A stretch of 36,901 nucleotides of DNA from an uncultured beta proteobacterium (GTDB taxonomy: Bacteria; Pseudomonadota; Gammaproteobacteria; Burkholderiales; Burkholderiaceae_C): contig CAIVHU010000010.1 in NCBI GenBank assembly GCA_903905735.1, positions 1 to 36,901 of the forward strand. The letters are read 5' to 3'. Shown here in pieces: positions 25,908-36,832 of this stretch. The translations under genes were made by a program, and so were the position numbers. Numbering within the stretch: position 1 is the first letter of the stretch; every line of letters begins with the position of its first letter. Under the pieces are notes generated by a model. It worked only from the letters and a program-made list of their open reading frames with translations. It was not told where the DNA came from and searched no databases.

Positions 25908-26579
25908 ATGGAACCGATGACGATTTTTGCGTTGACTGGCGCTATTCTGGCGGCGGCCATGGTTTATGTGGTGATGAAAGTACGCTACCATGGCGAGAGC
26001 CAGACGCTGGCCGACCAACTTTTGAAGGCCCAGACAGACACCGCCATCGTCAATAAGAAGTTGCTGGGTTACACCAAATACGCTGACCATCTGGAGGCCA
26101 GCCGCCAAACCACCGCCAACATGCTGAAAGACCCGGTGCTGAGCATCACGCGCGAATACGTTCTGGTGGAGCAGCTGACCCGAGATAAGCACGCGATCAA
26201 GGCTGACGCGACCGTGATCGTCAAATACGCGGTGGAATTTGCCTTTGCGCTGGATGTGAGCGCGTCCGGACTGGCGGTGAGCGAGTTTGCCAACGGTGTC
26301 GGCCTGAAGCTCAGCCGCCCCACTGTGTTTGGTGAACCCAAGATCAAAACCCTCTCAAATCAGGTGGTGAGCGCAGCAGACCTGCCCGACAAACACGCCA
26401 CGCTGGCTGATCTGCTCACCCGTTTTGCACCGCAGGCCAAGGCCTATGGCATCGCCCTGTGCACCGAGGACACTGTGCGTGCCGCCTGCAAACTCAAGGC
26501 GCTGGAGGTGCTGCGCGACACCGTGGCCAAACAGCCCGGTGTGGCGCATGTACCTGCGGTGTTTGCGGAGATGAAGTAG
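25908..26579 (+). CDS. Membrane-anchored protein of unknown function
   Basis: A 223-residue protein with one N-terminal membrane segment (MTIFALTGAILAAAMVYVVM) and a soluble remainder that probably faces the cytoplasm or periplasm. The YVLVEQLTRDKHAIKADATVIVKYAVEFAFALD region suggests a beta-rich domain, possibly related to DUF4230, but I cannot assign it. It begins 27 bases after polA with AGAGAGAAACAGCG before the ATG, so it may be transcribed with polA. Confidence 0.7.
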   Translation: MEPMTIFALTGAILAAAMVYVVMKVRYHGESQTLADQLLKAQTDTAIVNKKLLGYTKYADHLEASRQTTANMLKDPVLSITREYVLVEQLTRDKHAIKADATVIVKYAVEFAFALDVSASGLAVSEFANGVGLKLSRPTVFGEPKIKTLSNQVVSAADLPDKHATLADLLTRFAPQAKAYGIALCTEDTVRAACKLKALEVLRDTVAKQPGVAHVPAVFAEMK

Positions 26580-26619
26580 GTCTGCATGCCGTCGTGGCAG
26601 TTGACTTGTCATTGAACCC

Positions 26620-26695
26620 GCGAGGCGAACCCTCTGGGCGACTTCCTCATACTGGAGTACCAGAAATCGTCAGCCGCCCAGAGGGTTCGCCTCGC
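26620..26695. repeat. Long perfect inverted repeat between convergent genes
   Basis: Two 21-bp arms (26620-26640 and 26675-26695) are exact reverse complements, beginning GCGAGGCGAACCCTC, with a 34-base loop that itself holds CTGG-AGTA-CCAG. It lies 40 bases past the membrane protein stop and 39 before the E2 stop. No T run follows either arm, so it is not a standard terminator, although the hairpin could still stall or protect both transcripts. Confidence 0.8.
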
Positions 26696-26734
26696 TGACC
26701 GTGTCGTACCCCCACTGCCTGTTGGGCAGCTTGT

Positions 26735-28093
26735 CTATTCGACAAACAGCGTCGCCGGGCACTCCAGATAGCCGCGCATGCGCTGGATGAACTCGGCGGC
26801 GTTCATGCCGTCCACCACCCGGTGGTCAAAAGATGACGAGATGTTCATCCTCTTGCGCGCCACCACCAGGCCACCCCGTATCACCGGTTTTTCGATGATG
26901 CGGTTCGGGCCGACGATGGCGACTTCGGGGTGGTTGATCACCGGCGTGTGGGCAATGCCAGACAGCGTGCCCAGACTGGTGACGGTGATGGTGGAACCAG
27001 TCAGCTCGTCACGCGCGGCTTTGCCAGTGCGGGCGGCATCGGCCAGGCGTTTGATCTCGGCAGCGCAAGCCCACAGGTCCAGCGACTCGGCGTGGCGGAT
27101 CACCGGCACCATCAGGCCGCCAGCGGTTTGCGTGGCCAGACCCAGATGCACGGCTGCAAATCGGGTCAGCACGCCGGCATCGTCGTCATAACGCGCGTTC
27201 ACCTCCGGGTGCTCGCGCACCGCCAGAACGATGGCGCGGATCAAGAGCGGCAGCAGCGTCAGGCGGCCACGGGTGGTACCAAACTGCGCGTTGAGCTGGG
27301 CGCGCAGGGCTTCGAGCTCGGTCACATCGACTTCTTCGACGTAGGTGAAGTGCGGAATGCGGCGCTTGGCTTCCTGCATCTTGTGCGCAATCTTGCGGCG
27401 CAGGCCGATGACGGGGATGCTTTCTGTGGCCTCCAGAGGCTGGTAGCCCTTGTCTAGCCTGCGCAAGCTGCTACTGCTTTCAGAGCTCTTGGCGTGCCGG
27501 TCCAGATCAGCGTGGGTGATGCGCCCTGCCGTGCCGGTTGGCGTGATTTGCGCCAGATCCAGCCCCAACTCGATGGCGCGCTGGCGCACGGCGGGGGCAG
27601 CGATAGGGCGTGCGCCGGGGTGTGCCGGTGCCGGTGCCGCTGAAGCTGGCGCAGTCACCGGTGCCGGGCTGCGAGCCAGGTTCGGCGCTGGGGCGGCTAC
27701 CGGTTCTGCACGGGTGCCTGATACTGCTTTTGCCAGTGCCAGTGCCAGTGCCGGTGCTGACGCTGAAGCAGCAGGCACTATCGCGGCTGGTGTAGCCATC
27801 GCTTCGGTTGCTGCATCTTCAGTAGCTGCTTTCCCTTTATCCATAATGGCTGCAGCCGTTTCGATATGAATAATCGGTGTGCCCACGGCCACCACCTCAC
27901 CCACGGCTGCGTCCAGCGAGATCACCGTGCCGGTCACATGTGAAGGGATTTCCACCGTGGCTTTGTCGGTCATCACGTCGGCCAGGATTTGATCTTCGGC
28001 CACCAGTTCGCCCACGGCCACGCGCCAGGCGACCACTTCCACTTCGGCAATACCTTCGCCAATGTCGGGCATCTTGATGCTTTGAACCGTCAT
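26735..28093 (-). CDS. bkdB: 2-oxoacid dehydrogenase complex E2 (branched-chain dihydrolipoyl transacylase)
   Basis: The lipoyl-bearing core of the branched-chain 2-oxoacid dehydrogenase, transferring acyl groups to CoA. In 452 residues: lipoyl domain 1-78 with K44 in MTDKATVEIPS, a long Ala/Pro linker (about 90-165), the peripheral subunit-binding domain (about 166-203), a second linker, and the catalytic domain ending in FDHRVVDG. Two dispersed-repeat copies encode residues 78-92 and 206-219, each just after a folded domain. Third gene of the operon, three bases after E1 beta. The E3 (lipoamide dehydrogenase) gene is not in the window. Confidence 0.9.
   Translation of the reverse strand: MTVQSIKMPDIGEGIAEVEVVAWRVAVGELVAEDQILADVMTDKATVEIPSHVTGTVISLDAAVGEVVAVGTPIIHIETAAAIMDKGKAATEDAATEAMATPAAIVPAASASAPALALALAKAVSGTRAEPVAAPAPNLARSPAPVTAPASAAPAPAHPGARPIAAPAVRQRAIELGLDLAQITPTGTAGRITHADLDRHAKSSESSSSLRRLDKGYQPLEATESIPVIGLRRKIAHKMQEAKRRIPHFTYVEEVDVTELEALRAQLNAQFGTTRGRLTLLPLLIRAIVLAVREHPEVNARYDDDAGVLTRFAAVHLGLATQTAGGLMVPVIRHAESLDLWACAAEIKRLADAARTGKAARDELTGSTITVTSLGTLSGIAHTPVINHPEVAIVGPNRIIEKPVIRGGLVVARKRMNISSSFDHRVVDGMNAAEFIQRMRGYLECPATLFVE
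27438..27476 (+). repeat. Dispersed repeat copy K inside the E2 gene (second linker)
   Basis: GGCTGGTAGCCCTTG, 8 bases, TGCGCAAGCTGCTACTG. By hand 26 of 39 ungapped positions match copy A with exact block spacing. On the gene strand the frame would place TAG in GGGCTAGAG in frame; here it reads GGC TAC CAG. It encodes the Ser-rich stretch and RRLDKGYQ after the subunit-binding domain. Confidence 0.7.
27818..27862 (+). repeat. Dispersed repeat copy J inside the E2 gene (first linker)
   Basis: TTCAGTAGCTGCTTTCCC, 11 bases including TTTATCCATAA, then TGGCTGCAGCC. By hand 33 of 41 positions match the intergenic copy at 36.8 kb, including a 12-base identical run. It encodes TAAAIMDKGKAATE at the border of the lipoyl domain and the Ala/Pro linker. 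Confidence 0.85.
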
Positions 28094-28096
28094 GAT

Positions 28097-31551
<3,455 letters not shown>

Positions 31552-31562
31552 TGTGACTGTGT

Positions 31563-31610
31563 GTGGAGTGGGTCCGTACTCCTCACATGTCACCGATTGT
31601 TACGTCGGTG
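31563..31610. terminator. Two possible hairpins between convergent genes
   Basis: GTGTGGAGT/ACTCCTCAC (eight of nine pairs) and CACCGA-N8-TCGGTG (31591-31610) lie between the convergent dienelactone hydrolase and HiPIP genes. Neither is followed by a T run, so termination is only suggested by position. Confidence 0.3.
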
Positions 31611-31632
31611 TGGTCAATTCAAAACGGAGTGA

Positions 31633-32094
31633 TCAGGTTTTTTTGACCCAGGCGCTGCACCAGCCGGTTGCCAGCACATGTTTGCCGGGGTACAGGGGGC
31701 AGCCGCCTTCAGCGTCACCGGCCTTGCCCTGGAACAAGCCACAGGTCGCGCAATGGCTGCCCGCGACAAAAGTTTTGTACTTGACCTTGTCTGCCTGAGC
31801 GGCATCTGGCACATAGCCCAGCGCAAGTGCTTGTGGGTCTTTGGGATCCACCAGGGGCATATTGGCGGCTGAAGTGGCTGGCGCAGCAGGTGCCGATGCC
31901 GGCTCGGCTGCTGGCGCTGGAGCAGATGCTGGCTCCGGTGCAGCGGCTGGCGCGGGGGCGGGAGCTGGTTCGGGGGGCGGTGGTGGTGCCGGAGCCGGCG
32001 CGGGGGGTGTTTTGTCTGAACAGGCCGCAATCATGGTGAGGCCTGCCAGCGGGAATATCTGAATGAAGCTGCGACGGGTGGACGTTTTCTGCAT
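31633..32094 (-). CDS. High-potential iron-sulfur protein (HiPIP), likely Tat-exported lipoprotein
   Basis: A periplasmic electron carrier with a [4Fe-4S] cluster. Of 153 residues the last 70 form the HiPIP domain: ALALGYVPDAAQAD, then cluster ligands C115, C118, C132 and C146 (CATCGLFQ...GGCPLYPG...GWCSAWV). The N-terminus has STRRSFIQ followed by PLAGLTMIAAC. This is a twin-arginine signal whose end fits a lipobox with C25 as the lipid site. A roughly 45-residue Pro/Ala/Glu tether (about 29-75) joins the two. ATG 32092-32094 with GGAGGA in front. Confidence 0.88.
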   Translation of the reverse strand: MQKTSTRRSFIQIFPLAGLTMIAACSDKTPPAPAPAPPPPPEPAPAPAPAAAPEPASAPAPAAEPASAPAAPATSAANMPLVDPKDPQALALGYVPDAAQADKVKYKTFVAGSHCATCGLFQGKAGDAEGGCPLYPGKHVLATGWCSAWVKKT

Positions 32095-32243
32095 GGGATG
32101 TTCCTCCAGGTTGTTGGTCATATCGGCCAAATTTGTCTGGCCGCAGTGCAGCATACTGCAAGGCCAGCGCGCGCGGTGTGCGGTAGGTAACACAAATGGC
32201 CCCGGATTCAGGGGAAATTTGGGACCCTGAAGTGGTGTCGACC

Positions 32244-32492
32244 TCAACCCAGCCCGAGCGTGGCCTCCAGGTGGGCGGCGCAGGTGCGCAACGCAGCGGA
32301 TGGGGTCTGCGCCACCAATTGCAGCAGGTGACGTGCGTAGCCTGAGTCGGTGTGCAAGCGCCAGGTGTCGATCCACCAGCCCTCTCCAGCCATCAGCCAT
32401 TTGAAATCGACTTCTTCCAGCAGCACAAGGCGCTCGTCAGTCCCGGCGTCTGCTGACGTGCCGGGTGACATGGAGATGACTTCGGATGGCAT
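32244..32492 (-). CDS. Small protein of unknown function
   Basis: Encodes 82 residues with an excellent ribosome site (AAGGAGG about eight bases before ATG 32490-32492). The sequence LVLLEEVDFKWLMAGEGWWIDTWRLHTDSGYARHLL is Trp-rich and looks structured, and the C-terminal half is helical. No signal peptide, no recognised domain. The 149-base gap before the HiPIP gene shows no clear terminator, so co-transcription is possible. Confidence 0.7.
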   Translation of the reverse strand: MPSEVISMSPGTSADAGTDERLVLLEEVDFKWLMAGEGWWIDTWRLHTDSGYARHLLQLVAQTPSAALRTCAAHLEATLGLG

Positions 32493-32643
32493 GGTTTTCC
32501 CTCCTTGGGGTGACGGTTATTCCTGTCGCAAAGGGGTGTTGTTGTCTGTGGCAGTGCGTGAATTCTGTGCTTGTGCGTGGAGCCCGTTGGCGGCAAAAAC
32601 GGACATTAAGCGGGCCAGTTATGACCTTTGGTGCAGGGGTGGG

Positions 32644-33618
32644 TTACACCGTCTGGCGGTCGGGTGAGGCCGGGTCACCCTGGCGCGCCAGACGCTCAAT
32701 CGTCTGCACTGCAGCTTCGGTCATGGCAGCGACCAGTGCACCGCGCAGCGGATGCGGTGCGGCCACGTCGGGCAGCAGCAGACTGACCTGGAAGGTGATC
32801 GGTACGCTCAAGCGGCGCACCAGCAGATCAGGTCCGGACAGCTCCAGCGCGGTCAACGGATTGACGATGGCCACCCCCAGACCCTGGCGCACCATGGCAC
32901 ACACCGCCGCCGCGCTGGCGGTTTCCGGCGCGGTGATGCGCGTCACACCGGCGGCGGCAAACATCTGGTCAATCGCCAACCGATACCGGTCACCCACCGC
33001 AAGGCTGACAAAGCGCTGGCCTTCAAAGTCTTGCGGCGTCAACACCGATTGGCGGGCCAGCGCGTGGCCGCGCGGCAACACCGCGACCTCGTTGACTTCC
33101 AGAAGCGGTTGTAGGGTCACGCCGGTGGGGGCCTCGGCGGTTTCACTCAAGCCCAGATCAAAGCGCTGCTCGCTCAGGGCCTGCTCCAGCCAGGGTGACT
33201 CCAGCGGCACCACGCTGACTGCCGCCTCCGGCAGGGCCTGTTGAAACTGCAGCAGCGCGCGCGGCACCAGCGCCTGGGCCAGCGCGGGCAAGCAGGCCAG
33301 ATGCAGCCGCCCGGTGGACAGGGTGCGCAGCTCTTGCGCTCGGGCGGCGATCTGATCCAGCCCGACAAACGAGCGCTCGACCTCCTGCATCAGCGCCAGC
33401 GCCCGCATCGTGGGGCGTAAGCGGCCACGCACCCGGTCAAACAGCGCAAAGCCCAGCAGGTATTCCAGACGCGCCAATTCCCTGCTCAGGGTGGGCTGGC
33501 TGGAGGCGGTGACCTCCGCCGCCCGGCTCAGGTTGCCGTGCAGCATGATGGCGCGAAACATCGCCAGTTGACGGTGGGTCAGGGCAGGTGCGGCGATGTC
33601 TTGGTGCATGCGGTTCAT
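32644..33618 (-). CDS. lysR: LysR-family transcriptional regulator, probable activator of lysA
   Basis: A 324-residue LysR-type regulator. The winged helix-turn-helix is at about residues 14-73 (LTHRQLAMFRAIMLHGNLSRAAEVTASSQPTLSRELARLE), followed by a periplasmic-binding-like effector domain (GRLHLACLPALAQALVP onward). It is divergent from a lysA gene of the E. coli type, the same arrangement as E. coli lysR-lysA, where LysR activates lysA when diaminopimelate is high and lysine low. That parallel is why I name it; the effector is inferred. Start ATG 33616-33618 or ATG 33607-33609. Confidence 0.85.
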   Translation of the reverse strand: MNRMHQDIAAPALTHRQLAMFRAIMLHGNLSRAAEVTASSQPTLSRELARLEYLLGFALFDRVRGRLRPTMRALALMQEVERSFVGLDQIAARAQELRTLSTGRLHLACLPALAQALVPRALLQFQQALPEAAVSVVPLESPWLEQALSEQRFDLGLSETAEAPTGVTLQPLLEVNEVAVLPRGHALARQSVLTPQDFEGQRFVSLAVGDRYRLAIDQMFAAAGVTRITAPETASAAAVCAMVRQGLGVAIVNPLTALELSGPDLLVRRLSVPITFQVSLLLPDVAAPHPLRGALVAAMTEAAVQTIERLARQGDPASPDRQTV

Positions 33619-33640
33619 GCGTCAACTATATCCGTAGTGA

Positions 33641-33660
33641 ATAGCTATTTAAATAAATAG
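33641..33660. promoter_or_regulatory. Candidate LysR operator between lysR and lysA
   Basis: An AT-rich island in GC-rich DNA contains the palindrome CTATTT-AAAT-AAATAG (33645-33660), overlapped by ATAGCTAT (33641-33648). The 80-base gap must hold both divergent promoters, which fits a LysR-type shared control site. Confidence 0.5.
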
Positions 33661-33698
33661 GCATTGCAGGCATGGACTAATGTGGGCATGATCGCTCC

Positions 33699-34949
33699 AT
33701 GAACCCATTTACCTCCCACACCCTGGCCACCTTGGCCCAAACCCACGGCACACCGCTGTGGGTCTATGACGCAAGCTCGATTGAGCGCCAGATCGCCAAT
33801 CTGCGCTCGTTTGACGTGATCCGCTTTGCCCAGAAGGCCAATTCCAACACGCACATCCTCAAACTCATGAAGCGTTGCGGTGTGATGGTCGATTCGGTGT
33901 CGCTCGGTGAGATCGAACGCGCTTTGGCCGCAGGCTACACGCCCGGTGTGCACAACGGCCACGCCGAGATCGTTTTCACCGCTGATCTGCTGGACCGCGC
34001 CACCTTGCCGCGCGTGGCGGAGTTGGGCATTCCGGTGAATTGCGGCTCCATCGACATGCTGGACCAGCTTGGCGCGCTCAGCCCCGGTCACCCGGTGTGG
34101 CTGCGCATCAACCCCGGATTTGGCCACGGCCACAGCAACAAGACCAACACGGGCGGCGAGCACAGCAAGCACGGCATTTGGCATGCTGACCTGCCGTTGG
34201 CCTGCGAAAAAGTGCGTGCCAATGGTCTGCAACTGGTCGGCTTGCACATGCACATCGGCTCGGGCGTGGATTACTCGCACCTGCAAGAGGTCTGCGGCGC
34301 GATGGTGGAGCTGGTGGCAGAAGTGGCGGTCCAGGGGCTGGATCTGCAGGCCATCTCGGCGGGCGGGGGGCTGTCGATTCCTTACCAGGCCGATGAACCA
34401 CAGATCGATACGGCGCATTACTTCAGCCTGTGGGATGCAGCGCGTCAGCAAATCGCCGACCTGCTGGGCCATCCTGTCAAGCTGGAGATTGAGCCAGGAC
34501 GCTACCTGGTGGCTGAATCCGGCGTGCTGGTGACCGAGGTGCGCGCCACCAAAACCATGGGCAGCAACCCGTTTGTGATGGTCGATGCCGGCTTCAGCGA
34601 TCTGATGCGCCCCAGCATGTATGGCAGTTTTCACGATATGGAAATCATCCATGCCGACGGCACACCCGCGAGTGGTGCCTGGCAAGACACGGTGGTGGGC
34701 GGGCCGCTGTGCGAGTCGGGCGATGTGTTCACCCAGGGCGAGGGCGGCGTGGTGCTCCAACGCGCCCTGCCGGTGGCGCAGGTGGGCGATTGGCTGGTAT
34801 TGCACGACACCGGAGCCTACGGCGCGTCGATGTCATCCAACTACAACACCCGGCCGTTGATTCCTGAGGTCTTGATCGAAAACGGCCTGCCACGGTTGAT
34901 CCGGCGCAAGCAGACGGTGGCAGAGCTGCTTGCGCTGGAGGCGGTTTAG
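33699..34949 (+). CDS. lysA: Diaminopimelate decarboxylase, enterobacterial type
   Basis: The last step of lysine synthesis: PLP-dependent decarboxylation of meso-diaminopimelate. The 416-residue fold-type III enzyme has the PLP lysine K46 in RFAQKANSN, VDSVSLGEIERALAAGY, NPGFGHGHSNKTNTGG, HMHIGSGVDY, IEPGRYLV, GPLCESGDVF and LHDTGAYGASMSSNYN. From memory it follows E. coli LysA closely along its length, more than the LysA usually found in Burkholderiales beside cyaY. Its stop overlaps by two bases with the stop of the convergent sulfurtransferase gene. Confidence 0.93.
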   Translation: MNPFTSHTLATLAQTHGTPLWVYDASSIERQIANLRSFDVIRFAQKANSNTHILKLMKRCGVMVDSVSLGEIERALAAGYTPGVHNGHAEIVFTADLLDRATLPRVAELGIPVNCGSIDMLDQLGALSPGHPVWLRINPGFGHGHSNKTNTGGEHSKHGIWHADLPLACEKVRANGLQLVGLHMHIGSGVDYSHLQEVCGAMVELVAEVAVQGLDLQAISAGGGLSIPYQADEPQIDTAHYFSLWDAARQQIADLLGHPVKLEIEPGRYLVAESGVLVTEVRATKTMGSNPFVMVDAGFSDLMRPSMYGSFHDMEIIHADGTPASGAWQDTVVGGPLCESGDVFTQGEGGVVLQRALPVAQVGDWLVLHDTGAYGASMSSNYNTRPLIPEVLIENGLPRLIRRKQTVAELLALEAV

Positions 34950-35803
34950 CCGCGCGCCACCGGCCGCGCCGAATCGCTGCACCACTCGCTCCAGCTCCCG
35001 GCGTAGAGCTTGGTACGGCCCAGGCCGGCCACTTCCATGGCCAGCACATTGGGCACCGAACTCACGCCGCTGCCGCAGTGGTGCACCACCGTGGCCGGGT
35101 CGCGCTGGCAAATTAGGGCCGTGAACTCGTCTTTGAGCTGCTCAGGCGATTTGAACAGGCCGTTGCTCTGCAGATTGTTGGCAAACGGGCGGTTCAAAGC
35201 ACCCGGAATGTGCCCGGCCACTGGGTCAATGGGCTCTACCTCCCCCAGAAAACGCGGCGTGGCGCGGGCATCGACGATGGTCTGCGCTGGACGGCCCAAA
35301 TTGGCTGCTATTTCTTCTGTAGTAACCCACTCAACCAGCGCGGGGGCTAGAGCAAAATTTGCTGTTGGTTTCTGCGAGCCCGGCCCGGCCTCGACCGCAC
35401 CACCGGCGGCCACCCAGGCCTGCAGGCCACCGTCCAGCACCGCCGCCGACTCATGTCCCAGCCATTTCAGCAGCCACCACAGCCGTCCACAGTAGTTGAT
35501 GCCCTGGCGGTCATACACCACGGCCTGCATGTTGTTGGTGAAGCCCCCGCTGCCCAGCCAGGCGGCCACCGCTTCGCGCTTTGGCAGCGGGTGGCGACCA
35601 CCGCAGACGGCCTCAGCCGGTGTGAAGCAGCACAAATGCCGGTCCAGATCGGCGCGCACAGCACCGGCGATGTGGCTGTCCAGGTACTGCACATCGCCTT
35701 GCAAGGGTTGCAGCAGCTCAAAGCTGCAGTCAAACACCATGAACGGCTGGCCGCTGGCGCGCAGGGATTGCAGTTGTTCAACGGAGATCAGGGTGGTGTA
35801 CAT
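34946..35803 (-). CDS. sseA: 3-mercaptopyruvate/thiosulfate sulfurtransferase
   Basis: A 285-residue protein with two rhodanese domains. The N-terminal one is inactive and the C-terminal one has the persulfide cysteine C243 in HHCGSGVSSV. The CGSGV loop points to mercaptopyruvate as substrate rather than thiosulfate (CRKGV). Residues 148-166 in the inter-domain region are encoded by a diverged dispersed-repeat copy. Cytoplasmic, no signal peptide. Convergent with lysA. Confidence 0.9.
   Translation of the reverse strand: MYTTLISVEQLQSLRASGQPFMVFDCSFELLQPLQGDVQYLDSHIAGAVRADLDRHLCCFTPAEAVCGGRHPLPKREAVAAWLGSGGFTNNMQAVVYDRQGINYCGRLWWLLKWLGHESAAVLDGGLQAWVAAGGAVEAGPGSQKPTANFALAPALVEWVTTEEIAANLGRPAQTIVDARATPRFLGEVEPIDPVAGHIPGALNRPFANNLQSNGLFKSPEQLKDEFTALICQRDPATVVHHCGSGVSSVPNVLAMEVAGLGRTKLYAGSWSEWCSDSARPVARG
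35306..35361 (+). repeat. Diverged dispersed repeat H inside sseA
   Basis: GCTATTTCTTCTGTAG, 21 bases, GGGCTAGAGCAAAATTTG. The end block and its distance from the TAG block match the family (21 bases, as in the 36.8 kb copy) but the middle does not. It encodes the ANFALAPALVEWVTTEEIA region between the two rhodanese domains. Confidence 0.45.
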
Positions 35804-35873
35804 CGGATGGGGTCCTGCGATAGGTTTTTGTGGCTGGCATTCTATAAAGCAGGGTGACCTGCGGTGCTGTTGC

Positions 35874-36764
35874 CTAGCTGGTCTCAGCGGGGGTGACGGT
35901 GGGCAGGGCGGGCGTGCGCAGCACAGTGGCGGTCACACCGCTGGCGATGATCAGCAGAATGCCGACCCAGCCGATGGGTGCCACATGTTCGCCAAACACC
36001 AGCAGACTGTAGATCGCGGCAAACACAATGCCCGTATATTGCAGATTGGCCACCAGCAGCGTCGAGCCCCGGCTGTAGGCACGCGTCATGGCCCATTGAC
36101 CCAGTGAGGCCAGTACGCCAATCGGCACCAGCCAGGCCAGCGATTGCCAGCGTACGGCGCTCCAGGGCGTGAAGCCAAACCAGAGCGAGCCCAGCAGGCC
36201 GACCAGTGTGGTGCCCACCGAGAAGTAAAACACCACACGCCCCTCGGGCTCGCCTACCCGCCCGAGTGCCGCGACCTGCAGCATGGCCATGGAGGCGCCC
36301 AGGCCCGAGAGCAGGCCGATCAGTCCGGCAAACAACTGGTCTTGCGCCAGCGTGGGGCGCAGCAACAGGATCACACCGACAAAGCTGGTCAGCACCATCG
36401 CCGTCAGCGGCCCCTGGCGGCTGGATTTGCCATACCGCAGCGCGCCGCCGATGACAAAGGTGGCGACCCAGACACCACTCATGTAGTTGAGCGTCATGGC
36501 GGTGGCCAGTGGCAGATGGGCAATCGCGTAGAACCAGCTGGTCATCGAAAACACGCCGACCAGCGTGCGCCAGGCGTGCATCATCGGCACCTTGGTGACA
36601 ATGGACGTGCCATGGTTGCGCAAGATCAACCAGATAAAAATCACACTGACCAGGCCGCGGTAGAACACCAGCTCAAAAGAGCTGAAGTCCGCACCGGCCA
36701 TCTTGACCCCCACCGCCATGGTGGCAAAAAAGAAGGCCGCCAGCACCATCCACAGGGCTTGCAT
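35874..36764 (-). CDS. EamA/DMT-superfamily transporter
   Basis: A 296-residue inner-membrane permease with ten predicted helices in two EamA repeats (first helix MQALWMVLAAFFFATMAVGVK; YRGLVSVIFIWLIL; second repeat ending LLVFGEHVAPIGWVGILLII). The family exports or imports metabolites such as amino acids and nucleosides; the substrate here is unknown. It lies 70 bases downstream of the sulfurtransferase start on the same strand. Its upstream region holds repeat copy I. Confidence 0.88.
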   Translation of the reverse strand: MQALWMVLAAFFFATMAVGVKMAGADFSSFELVFYRGLVSVIFIWLILRNHGTSIVTKVPMMHAWRTLVGVFSMTSWFYAIAHLPLATAMTLNYMSGVWVATFVIGGALRYGKSSRQGPLTAMVLTSFVGVILLLRPTLAQDQLFAGLIGLLSGLGASMAMLQVAALGRVGEPEGRVVFYFSVGTTLVGLLGSLWFGFTPWSAVRWQSLAWLVPIGVLASLGQWAMTRAYSRGSTLLVANLQYTGIVFAAIYSLLVFGEHVAPIGWVGILLIIASGVTATVLRTPALPTVTPAETS

Positions 36765-36775
36765 GCTTTATATAA

Positions 36776-36824
36776 GAAATAAGGCTCTAGCCCTTATGGA
36801 TAAAGCGCAAGCAGCTATGAAAAC
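36776..36824 (+). repeat. Dispersed repeat, intergenic copy I
   Basis: Lies between the EamA gene and the next gene and serves as reference: GGCTCTAGCCC, 11 bases, AAGCGCAAGCAGCTATG. It is nearly intact and keeps the TAG lost in most coding copies. Confidence 0.8.
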
Positions 36825-36832
36825 CATGGCAT

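Noticed and set aside
32486..33244. Plus-strand open frame opposite the LysR gene
   Set aside because: Ser/Arg/Thr-rich shadow frame; the LysR helix-turn-helix on the minus strand is unambiguous.
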